The position numbers and the translations under genes are program-made. A DNA stretch of 12,835 bases from JBDSKH01 sp035556655 (lineage in GTDB: Bacteria; Actinomycetota; Actinomycetes; Actinomycetales; Microbacteriaceae). The notes below the pieces were generated by a model. That model saw nothing but the letters and a program-made list of their open reading frames with translations, did not search any database and had not been told where the DNA came from. The first letter of the stretch is position 1. Every line of letters begins with the position of its first letter. Of this stretch, positions 7,315 to 12,835 are shown piece after piece. Location: assembly GCA_035556655.1 (NCBI GenBank), contig DATMFW010000072.1, forward strand, positions 1 through 12,835, read 5' to 3'.

Positions 7315-7336
7315 ACTGCGATGCTCGCACTGCGAT
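7314..7336. repeat. Two direct copies of CACTGCGAT before the EamA gene
   Basis: CACTGCGAT occurs at 7314-7322 and again at 7328-7336, a period of 14 bases. The first copy overlaps the predicted GTG start codon. It could be a binding site for a regulator of the EamA gene or a chance repeat; no clear promoter boxes are seen in the 94-base gap. Confidence 0.4.
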
Positions 7337-7408
7337 ACCGGATGCCGCGCCGTCCACCTGAGACCGGGTGGCCCGCGCATGTGACACTCTGCCGGGTGCG
7401 CGGCGAAC

Positions 7409-8158
7409 TCACCGCACCTGCAGCCGCCGCCACGCGCCGAGCGTGAGCACCACCCAGATCGCCCCGAACGGCAGCACGAGCAGCACCTGCCCGAGGGTGG
7501 CGCCCCGGCCCGCGGTCATGGCCCAGAGCGCGGGGGCCGCCAACGGCATCCAGCCGCCCGCGCCGGCGAGCACCGACACCTGTGCGACCACGATGAGTCC
7601 GATCCCGACCCCGACACCGGCGAGTACCGACCGGCCGAGGGTCGCCGCCCAGGCGACCGGCGTCGCGAGCACGAGACCTGCGAGCCCGAGCACGGTCAGC
7701 CGCGCGAGCCCCGCAAGTTCGGTCGCTCCCGGAGTCCCGAGCCCGAGCGCGACGCCGGTCGCCCCGAGAACCACCGGCAGGGCCGCGGAGACCAGCGCAC
7801 CCCACGCCGCGAAGGTCAGCAGCTTCGCGGCGGCTATGGTGCGCCGGCTGACCGGCAGCGCGAATAGGCCGTTGACCGCGCCGTCGGCGAACTCACGCCC
7901 GAACATCCAGGCCAACACGATCGCGAACCCGGCGAGCCCGCCCGCCGCCGTGATCTGCGTCGCCGCCGCGAGGAAGCCGTGCCAGTCGGGGGTGCCGTCC
8001 GGGCCGAGCTTGGCGACGACCTGCGTGTTACCGGAGCGCGCCGCGACGAGCATCGCCGACGACAGCACCACGATGCCCACGACCACGGCGACGGTCGCCA
8101 CCCGGCCGACCAGCGACGCCGCGAGCTTGAGCGATTCACCCCAGAGCGCCGGCCTCAC
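7409..8158 (-). CDS. ABC-2 type exporter permease
   Basis: A 249-residue integral membrane protein with about six hydrophobic spans. The N-terminus KLAASLVGRVATVAVVVG is the first span, and a mid-protein stretch reads GREFADGAVNGLFALPVSRR, the loop typical of ABC-2 permeases of the bacitracin/NatB-like exporter class (R-E-x-x-x-G-x-x-x-x-L-x-x-P-x-x-R). The start is GTG 8158, overlapping the ATPase stop in GTGA. The upstream sequence CGAGGTGC may act as a weak ribosome-binding site. It pairs with the upstream ATPase to form an exporter whose substrate (drug, ion or lipid) cannot be read from sequence. Confidence 0.88.
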   Translation of the reverse strand: MRPALWGESLKLAASLVGRVATVAVVVGIVVLSSAMLVAARSGNTQVVAKLGPDGTPDWHGFLAAATQITAAGGLAGFAIVLAWMFGREFADGAVNGLFALPVSRRTIAAAKLLTFAAWGALVSAALPVVLGATGVALGLGTPGATELAGLARLTVLGLAGLVLATPVAWAATLGRSVLAGVGVGIGLIVVAQVSVLAGAGGWMPLAAPALWAMTAGRGATLGQVLLVLPFGAIWVVLTLGAWRRLQVR

Positions 8159-8865
8159 GCCCGCACCTCGTCATCGCGCAGCAGCATCTCGAAGAACATC
8201 GACTCGAGCCCGGCGGAGTGCGGGGCGAGTTCGCCGATAAGCCGGCCGGCGTTCAGCACGACGATGCGGTCCGCGGTGCGCGCCACTTCATCGAGATGGT
8301 GGCTGCTGACCAGCACCGCAGCACCGTCGTCGCGACGGGCGAGCAACTGCTCGCGCAGCGCGATCACACCGGCGGGGTCGAGTCCGTTCGTCGGCTCATC
8401 CAGCACGATCACCTGAGGCCGGTGCTGCAGCGCCGCGGCCAGCCCGACGCGCTGGCGATTGCCGAGCGACAGGGCGCGGATGCGACGGCCGGCATACTCG
8501 GTGAGCCCAAAATCCTGCAGCGCGGCCTCCACCACACCGCGGCCGGCACCGCGGAGCCGAGCGTTCAGTTCCAGCGCCGTGCGGGTCGTCAGCTCCGGGT
8601 ACACCAGCGGCGCGTCGACGAGGTGGCCGACCGCCGCCCAGGTGCTCCCCGGCAGCCGCTCGAGCGGGACGCCGTCGAGTTCGACCCGGCCGGATTCGGC
8701 CCGGAGCATGCCCAGCAGCAACCGCATGAGCGTGGTCTTCCCGGCTCCGTTCAGTCCCACCAGTGCGACGATCTCGCCGGGGCGCATCGCGAGGTCGGCA
8801 CTCTCGACCCCTCCGCCAGCCGGGAACATCCGTCGCACGCCCGAGGCGACGAGGCCGGCGCTCAC
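8155..8865 (-). CDS. ABC exporter ATP-binding protein
   Basis: A 236-residue soluble ATPase. The Walker A loop is GLNGAGKTT (37-45). The ABC signature is LSLGNRQRVGLA (132-143), the LSLG form common in ABC-2 exporters, and Walker B is QVIVLDEPTNGLDP (151-164). The switch histidine lies in SSHHLDE near residue 189. All motifs needed for ATP hydrolysis are intact. The start is GTG 8865, overlapping the TGA of the TetR gene in GTGA, so the regulator and exporter are translationally coupled. Open frame further upstream is a shadow of the TetR gene. It powers the permease encoded next and is probably derepressed when TetR is released by its ligand. Confidence 0.92.
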   Translation of the reverse strand: MSAGLVASGVRRMFPAGGGVESADLAMRPGEIVALVGLNGAGKTTLMRLLLGMLRAESGRVELDGVPLERLPGSTWAAVGHLVDAPLVYPELTTRTALELNARLRGAGRGVVEAALQDFGLTEYAGRRIRALSLGNRQRVGLAAALQHRPQVIVLDEPTNGLDPAGVIALREQLLARRDDGAAVLVSSHHLDEVARTADRIVVLNAGRLIGELAPHSAGLESMFFEMLLRDDEVRA

Positions 8866-9413
8866 GATGCACCGTCGAGGGCGGCGAGGGCACCGAGGAT
8901 CGCGTCGCCCAGCGACTCGTCGCCCTCGACCGCCGCCCAGTCGAGAAGTGCGCCGTTCAGCGCTGCGACCGCCGCAGCCGCCACCACGACGGCGGGGCGA
9001 GATGCGACGCCGCGGCAACGGAGCGCCTCGGCGATCGCCTGCTCGGTGGCCCGGCTGTTGCGGGCGAGTGCGCCGCGCAATGCAGGAGACCCGGCGACGA
9101 TGCGCAGCCGCTCGCGCACGGCAGCCGCGGCCGGCGGTGGAACCGACGCCCACGCATCCCGTACCCCCGCTGTCACCGCGGCCAGCGCGGGAAGCGCGGG
9201 ATCTGCGGCGACGATAGCGTCGGCGATCAGCGGGTCGTACGGATCGTCGACCAGCACGGCGTCCTTCGATGGGAAGTGACGGAAGAAGGTCATCTCGGTC
9301 ACGCCGGCGCGGCGCGCGATCTCGGCGACGGTCGTGGCCTCGTACCCGCGCTCGTCGAAGAGCTCGAGGGCGGCCGTGAAGAGGGTCTCGCGAGTCCGCG
9401 TGCGTTTGGACAT
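8862..9413 (-). CDS. TetR-family transcriptional regulator
   Basis: A 183-residue protein of normal TetR size. The N-terminal helix-turn-helix is TTVAEIARRAGVTEMTFFRH (27-46) followed by FPSKDAVL, the canonical family signature. The Ala-rich remainder is the ligand-binding domain and is not diagnostic. It is the first gene of a leftward unit with the ABC exporter ATPase and permease, and it is divergent from nhaB. The start ATG is at 9413. No Shine-Dalgarno sequence precedes it, but TAACAT ends six bases upstream, which fits a leaderless transcript. The 19-bp palindrome at 9419-9437 is its likely operator, implying autoregulation. Confidence 0.92.
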   Translation of the reverse strand: MSKRTRTRETLFTAALELFDERGYEATTVAEIARRAGVTEMTFFRHFPSKDAVLVDDPYDPLIADAIVAADPALPALAAVTAGVRDAWASVPPPAAAAVRERLRIVAGSPALRGALARNSRATEQAIAEALRCRGVASRPAVVVAAAAVAALNGALLDWAAVEGDESLGDAILGALAALDGAS

Positions 9414-9418
9414 GGCGT

Positions 9419-9437
9419 AATGTTAGTCACTAACATT
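9419..9437. promoter_or_regulatory. Perfect 19-bp palindrome, predicted TetR operator
   Basis: AATGTTAGTCACTAACATT is an exact inverted repeat of 9-base arms around a single C. It lies six bases from the tetR start codon in the tetR-nhaB divergent region. Its length, symmetry and AT-rich arms in otherwise GC-rich DNA are typical of TetR operators. The left arm covers the predicted leaderless -10 box of tetR (9425-9420), and the right end touches the likely nhaB promoter. Confidence 0.75.
9420..9425 (-). promoter_or_regulatory. Predicted leaderless -10 box of the tetR gene
   Basis: On the minus strand TAACAT fits TAnnnT and ends six bases before ATG 9413, the spacing typical of leaderless actinobacterial transcripts. 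A partial -35 (TTGTTC) lies 18 bases further upstream. The box is buried in the 19-bp palindrome. Confidence 0.55.
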
Positions 9438-9463
9438 CTTGCGGAACAAGGCTTCGCTAAGCT
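9436..9463 (+). promoter_or_regulatory. Possible nhaB promoter
   Basis: TAAGCT (9458-9463) fits the actinobacterial -10 pattern TAnnnT, and TTCTTG (9436-9441) lies 16 bases upstream as a weak -35. The -35 overlaps the last two bases of the 19-bp palindrome. A transcript would start near 9470 and leave a leader of about 60 bases before ATG 9533. Confidence 0.35.
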
Positions 9464-9467
9464 GGGA

Positions 9468-9511
9468 CCCGGAGTGCCGGGAAGCCTGGTCGGCGTCGAT
9501 TCGACGACGCC
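9468..9511 (+). other. Two hairpins in the nhaB leader
   Basis: CCCGG (9468-9472) pairs with CCGGG (9477-9481) across AGTG. GGCGTCG (9492-9498) pairs exactly with CGACGCC (9505-9511) across ATTCGA. Both lie before the AGGA ribosome-binding site of nhaB. They could fold in the leader RNA. I recognise no known riboswitch class in them, and such GC-rich stems can arise by chance. Confidence 0.35.
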
Positions 9512-9532
9512 ACCCACATGACAGGACCTGCG

Positions 9533-11035
9533 ATGATCCGCACGACCGCATCCGCCCTCGCCCGCAACTTCCTCGGGTCCGCGCCGCGCTGGTACAAGAT
9601 CACGATCATCGCGTTCCTGCTGGTGAACCCGGCCGTGCTGCTGCTCGCCGGGCCGTTCGTGGCCGGGTGGCTGATCGTCGCCGAGTTCATCTTCACCCTG
9701 GCGATGGCCCTGCAGTGCTACCCCCTGCAGCCCGGCGGCCTCATCGCGATCGAGGCCGTCGCGCTCGGCATGACCTCGCCCGACGGGGTATACGACGAGG
9801 CTCGCGCCAACTTCGCGGTCATCCTGCTGCTGATGTTCATGGTCGCCGGCATCTACTTCATGCGCGACCTGCTGCTCATGGTGTTCACCAAGCTCATCGT
9901 GCGGGTGCGCAACAAGCTGCTGCTCTCGCTCACCTTCACCGGGGTCGCCGCGCTGCTGTCGGCGTTCCTCGATGCCCTCACGGTGGCGGCCGTCGTCATC
10001 GCGGTCGCCACCGGCCTGTACACGCTGTACCACCGCTTCGCCTCCGGGCGCGGGCGCGACGACGACCACGATGACGAGGATGACGACCTTGTCGAATCCG
10101 GGTTCCGCGCCGACCTCGAGCAGTTCCGCGGATTCCTGCGCAGCCTGCTGATGCACGCCATGGTCGGCACCGCGCTCGGCGGGCTGGCGACCCTCGTCGG
10201 CGAACCCCAGAACCTGCTCATCGGGGAGACCGTCGGCTGGGGTTTCGGCGAGTTCCTGGTGCGGATGCTGCCCGTCTCGGTTCCCGTGCTGATCGTCGGC
10301 CTCGCCGTCACCGCGTTGCTGGAACGGACCCGCTGGTTCGGGTACGGCGCCCAGCTGCCGGACTCGGTGCGCTCGGTGATGGAGCGCTGGGACGCCCGGC
10401 AGTCCGAGGAGCGCACCCCTCGTACCCGCGCGAAGCTGGTCATCCAGGCGGTCACCGCGTTGCTGCTGGTGGCAGGGCTCGCCCTGCACGTCGCCGAGGT
10501 CGGGCTCATCGGGCTCAGCGTCATCGTGCTCGCCACGGCGTTCAACGGCGTCGTCAACGAGCACTCCCTCGGCCGGGCGTTCCAGGAGGCGCTGCCCTTC
10601 ACGGCGCTTCTGGTCACCTTCTTCGCCATCGTCGCGGTCATCCACGACCAGCACCTGTTCGCTCCCGTCATCGAAGCGGTGCTCGCCACGCAGGGTCCGC
10701 AGCAGCTCACCGGGATGTTCGCCGCATCCGGCCTGCTGTCGGCGATCAGCGACAACGTCTTCGTCGCGACGGTCTACATCAGCGAGGTCGGTCAGGCGTT
10801 CGATGCGGGGTCGATCGACCGCACGCAGTTCGAGCACCTGGCCATCGCCATCAATGCCGGCACCAACGTGCCCAGCATGGCGACGCCGAACGGGCAGGCA
10901 GCGTTCCTGTTCCTGCTGACCTCGGGCATCGCACCGCTCGTGCGGCTGGGCTACGTGCGCATGCTCTGGATGGCACTGCCGTACACGGTCGTGCTCACCG
11001 CGGTGGCGATCCTCGCCGTCGCGTTCTGGCTCTAG
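9533..11035 (+). CDS. nhaB: Na+/H+ antiporter NhaB
   Basis: A 500-residue membrane antiporter that exports Na+ in exchange for protons. The match to the gammaproteobacterial NhaB family runs along the whole length: VAGWLIVAEFIFTLAMAL, LMFMVAGIYFM, EQFRGFLRSLLMHAMVGTAL, then VGEPQNLLI (222-230), EVGLIGLSVI, SAISDNVF (403-410) and TPNGQAAFLFLLTS (451-464). Asp147 in SAFLDALT aligns with the conserved Asp147 of E. coli NhaB. An acidic loop (DDDHDDEDDD, 176-185) sits at the same place as a charged loop in E. coli. ATG 9533 is chosen because AGGA lies six bases upstream; an in-frame ATG at 9518 has no ribosome-binding site. It is divergent from tetR and shares its operator region. GC content matches the neighbours, so any transfer is old. 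Confidence 0.93.
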   Translation: MIRTTASALARNFLGSAPRWYKITIIAFLLVNPAVLLLAGPFVAGWLIVAEFIFTLAMALQCYPLQPGGLIAIEAVALGMTSPDGVYDEARANFAVILLLMFMVAGIYFMRDLLLMVFTKLIVRVRNKLLLSLTFTGVAALLSAFLDALTVAAVVIAVATGLYTLYHRFASGRGRDDDHDDEDDDLVESGFRADLEQFRGFLRSLLMHAMVGTALGGLATLVGEPQNLLIGETVGWGFGEFLVRMLPVSVPVLIVGLAVTALLERTRWFGYGAQLPDSVRSVMERWDARQSEERTPRTRAKLVIQAVTALLLVAGLALHVAEVGLIGLSVIVLATAFNGVVNEHSLGRAFQEALPFTALLVTFFAIVAVIHDQHLFAPVIEAVLATQGPQQLTGMFAASGLLSAISDNVFVATVYISEVGQAFDAGSIDRTQFEHLAIAINAGTNVPSMATPNGQAAFLFLLTSGIAPLVRLGYVRMLWMALPYTVVLTAVAILAVAFWL

Positions 11036-11319
11036 ACGTCCACGTGCAGCACGAGTGAGACGGTGTCGCCGATCGCGACCCTCTCGGCCTTCCGCACGGC
11101 CGCCTTCAGGGGCACGATGTACCCGCCGTCCTTCGGCCAGAGCGAGGTGGTGAAGCGCGATTCACCGAGCTCGACCTCGACCGGGATCATGCCCCAGCCG
11201 TAGGTGACGAGCTCGCTCGCGGCGGCCAGCATCCCGGATTCGTTGTCGGGCACCGTCACGAAGTGGTGCGGGGCGGGGCCGCGCCACTCCCAGACGGGCC
11301 CGGAGAACTCCAGTCGCAT
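11032..11319 (-). CDS. DUF1905-domain protein
   Basis: A 95-residue soluble protein beginning MRLEFSGPVWEW and ending LVLHVDV. VTVPDNES, LWPKDGGYIVPLKAAVRKAE and IGDTVSL match the small beta-barrel DUF1905 domain, whose biochemical role is not established. ATG 11319 starts the domain directly; upstream in-frame starts inside the metallopeptidase gene would add only Arg-rich sequence. The ribosome-binding site is poor (GCGGG adjacent to the ATG), so expression may depend on read-through translation from the gene seven bases upstream. Its TAG stop interleaves with the stop of nhaB. Confidence 0.8.
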   Translation of the reverse strand: MRLEFSGPVWEWRGPAPHHFVTVPDNESGMLAAASELVTYGWGMIPVEVELGESRFTTSLWPKDGGYIVPLKAAVRKAERVAIGDTVSLVLHVDV

Positions 11320-11326
11320 CCCGCGT

Positions 11327-12166
11327 CTACAGCTCGCCCGGGCTCGCCCCGAACGTGTCGCACGCCTGCGCTCCACCACGGAATCCCGCGAGGAACCACT
11401 TCTGCCGCGACTCGCTCGCGCCGTGCGTCCAGGTCTCGGGCTGCACCTGACCCTGGGTCTGCTCCTGGATGTTGTCGTCGCCGACCGCCGCCGCCGCGCT
11501 CAGCGCGTCGCGGATCTCGGCCTCGGTCGGCTCCTGCAGGAAGGGCGCGTCGGCGATCCAGGCTCCCGCGAAGCAGTCCGCCTGCAGCTCCAGTCGCACG
11601 CCGTCGGAGGTCGGGCCGGTGGTCTGCAGGTTCGCCTGGCTCATGATGCCGGTGATGTTCTGGATGTGGTGCCCCCACTCGTGCCCGACCACATACAGCT
11701 GGGCGAGCGGGCCGCCGCTGGAGCCGAACTGCGTGCGCAGCTGGTCGAAGAACGCGGTGTCGAGATAGATGGTCTCGTCGGTGGGGCAATAGAAGGGCCC
11801 GACCGCGCTCGTCGCGCCACCGCATCCGGTGTTCGTGCCCCCGGTGAACAGCACGACCTCGGTCGGGCTCGCGTTCTCGAGGGTGGCGGCCCAGTACTGC
11901 TCGAGGGATGCGGCGGCCGCTTTCATCCGGCAATCCAGGTTCTCGTTGGCGTCCTCGCCGGTCTGGCACTGCTCCAGTGACGAGTCCTCCCCCGTGCCGG
12001 AACCGCCCCCGGTGTCCACGATTCCGCTGAGGTCGACCCCGAGCAGCTGCCCGATGAGGACGATGGCGAGGATGCCCAGACCACCGCCGCCCACCCCGAT
12101 CGCCGTGTTGCGCCCGCGGCGGCTGGTGCGACCGCCCGAGATGTCCGACCCCTCGTTGAACGTCAT
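11327..12166 (-). CDS. Membrane-anchored neutral zinc metallopeptidase (YpfJ-type)
   Basis: A 279-residue protein of the putative neutral zinc metallopeptidase family (YpfJ/KPN_02809-like). A short cytoplasmic basic N-terminus (TSRRGRN) leads to one membrane span at about 21-44, then an acidic linker and the extracytoplasmic domain. The zinc motif is HEWGH (162-166) in YVVGHEWGHHIQN, followed by LELQADCFAGAW (192-203), the second conserved family motif that should supply another ligand or structural residue. Four or more cysteines in the outer domain suggest disulphides. Substrates are not known for the family. The start ATG at 12166 has no Shine-Dalgarno sequence, but TAGCGT ends six bases upstream, fitting a leaderless promoter. 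DUF1905 follows after seven bases and is probably co-transcribed. Confidence 0.9.
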   Translation of the reverse strand: MTFNEGSDISGGRTSRRGRNTAIGVGGGGLGILAIVLIGQLLGVDLSGIVDTGGGSGTGEDSSLEQCQTGEDANENLDCRMKAAAASLEQYWAATLENASPTEVVLFTGGTNTGCGGATSAVGPFYCPTDETIYLDTAFFDQLRTQFGSSGGPLAQLYVVGHEWGHHIQNITGIMSQANLQTTGPTSDGVRLELQADCFAGAWIADAPFLQEPTEAEIRDALSAAAAVGDDNIQEQTQGQVQPETWTHGASESRQKWFLAGFRGGAQACDTFGASPGEL

Positions 12167-12172
12167 GCGATC

Positions 12173-12178
12173 ACGCTA
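12173..12178 (-). promoter_or_regulatory. Predicted leaderless -10 box of the metallopeptidase gene
   Basis: On the minus strand TAGCGT fits TAnnnT and ends six bases before ATG 12166, with no ribosome-binding site between. No strong -35 is visible. The same arrangement is seen before tetR. Confidence 0.45.
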
Positions 12179-12208
12179 GCCCGATCGACTGCGCAACCGA
12201 CAGCGTGG

Positions 12209-12835
12209 CTACAGGGTCTTGACAGCTCCGAGAACCTTGGTCAACGACTCCTTTGCGTCGCCGAACAGCAGCGTCGTCTGCGGCTCGAACAGCAGTTCGT
12301 TCTCGATGCCGGCGAATCCGGGGCGCATCGAGCGCTTGAGGAAGACGACCTGGCGGGCCGACTCGACATCGAGAATCGGCATCCCGTAGATCGGCGAACC
12401 GGGGGTGCTCTTGGCGGCCGGGTTGACCACGTCGTTGGCGCCCACGACGAGCGCGACGTCGGCGTTCTTGAACTCGGGGTTGATCTCGTCCATCTCGCGC
12501 AGCGCCTCGGTCGGGACGTTCGCCTCGGCCAGCAGCACGTTCATGTGGCCGGGCATGCGACCGGCGACCGGGTGGATCGCGAACGAGACCTCGATGCCCT
12601 TCGCCTCGAGCGCGGTCGCCAGTTCTGCCATCGTGTGCTGCGCCTGGGCGACGGCGAGCCCGTAGCCCGGGACGACGATGACCTTCTCCGCGTAGCCGAG
12701 CAGGATCGCGACGTCCTCGGCCGACGCCGAGCGTACCGGGCGATCGGACTGCTCGGTCGAGCCCGCCGTCGAGCCGCCCTTGAACGCGCCGAAGATGATG
12801 CCCCCCACGCTGCGCCCCATCGCGCGAGCCATCTC
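12209..12835 (-). CDS. pntB: NAD(P) transhydrogenase subunit beta, C-terminal part (start outside window)
   Basis: 208 codons of the C-terminal part of PntB; the gene continues beyond the right edge. It catalyses hydride transfer from NADH to NADP+ driven by proton flow across the membrane, with PntA. The visible part covers the cytoplasmic NADP(H)-binding domain III. VVPGYGLAVAQAQHTMAEL is the nucleotide-binding GYGxAVAQAQ motif, followed by IHPVAGRMPGHMNVLLAEA, EMDEIN, VVGANDVVNPAA, KRSMRPGFAGI and LLFGDAK. All are near-identical in spacing to E. coli PntB. The remaining membrane domain and pntA would lie to the right. No hairpin terminator was seen in the 42-base gap to the metallopeptidase gene. 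Confidence 0.95.
   Translation of the reverse strand, partial: EMARAMGRSVGGIIFGAFKGGSTAGSTEQSDRPVRSASAEDVAILLGYAEKVIVVPGYGLAVAQAQHTMAELATALEAKGIEVSFAIHPVAGRMPGHMNVLLAEANVPTEALREMDEINPEFKNADVALVVGANDVVNPAAKSTPGSPIYGMPILDVESARQVVFLKRSMRPGFAGIENELLFEPQTTLLFGDAKESLTKVLGAVKTL

Noticed and set aside
10055..10090. Repetitive GAC/GAT stretch in nhaB that looks like a small tandem repeat
   Set aside because: It encodes the acidic loop DDDHDDEDDD, which corresponds to a charged loop in known NhaB proteins; it is a codon effect rather than a repeat element.
9299..10837. A 512-codon open frame on the minus strand, opposite nhaB
   Set aside because: It is antisense to a gene with strong full-length homology and is rich in Asp, Glu, Gln and His, the expected composition of a shadow frame in high-GC DNA.
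1..12835. Mobile elements, CRISPR arrays, tRNA genes or a defence system
   Set aside because: No transposase, integrase, spaced identical repeats, tRNA-like cloverleaf or nuclease/effector gene was seen. Every gene fits transport, regulation or metabolism.

Overview
The window is high-GC DNA (about 70% by eye), densely packed, with many GTG starts and 4-base start/stop overlaps. Protein families, apparently leaderless promoters and an abundance of the hexamer GGATGC/GCATCC point to an actinobacterium. My best guess is the family Microbacteriaceae (a Microbacterium-like genome), but this is inference and no rRNA is present to test it. I see no tRNA, rRNA, CRISPR array, transposase or other mobile element. 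No stretch longer than about 300 bases lacks a gene; the largest gap is the 204-base divergent control region at 5237-5440.

Region 1 (1-6445) is a carbohydrate uptake locus. A lipoprotein binding protein, two CUT1-type permeases, an atypical NAD(P)-dependent short-chain dehydrogenase/epimerase and an aldo/keto reductase run leftward as one operon. The last four genes are joined by ATGA or GTGA overlaps. A LacI-family repressor is divergent from the operon. Between them lies a near-palindromic site (5334-5347) that abuts a consensus TTGACA -35 box. No ATPase gene accompanies the importer, so it probably borrows a shared MsiK/MalK-type ATPase. The operon converges on the 3' end of an AraC-family regulator, and both stop codons lie in one perfect 10-bp hairpin (140-163).

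Region 2 (6442-11035) holds an EamA/DMT transporter, then a TetR regulator, an ABC-2 exporter ATPase and its permease (leftward, GTGA-coupled). Divergent from the TetR gene is nhaB, a close match to the Na+/H+ antiporter known mainly from gammaproteobacteria. A perfect 19-bp palindrome (9419-9437) lies between tetR and nhaB, where a TetR dimer could control both directions.

Region 3 (11032-12835) is leftward. It holds a small DUF1905 protein, a membrane-anchored HExxH zinc metallopeptidase of the YpfJ type, and the C-terminal part of the beta subunit of proton-translocating NAD(P) transhydrogenase (pntB, cut by the window edge).

The window is mostly ordinary metabolism and transport. The best candidates for a second look are the tetR/ABC-exporter/nhaB unit, the LacI-controlled importer with its two oxidoreductases, and the compact convergent gene ends.
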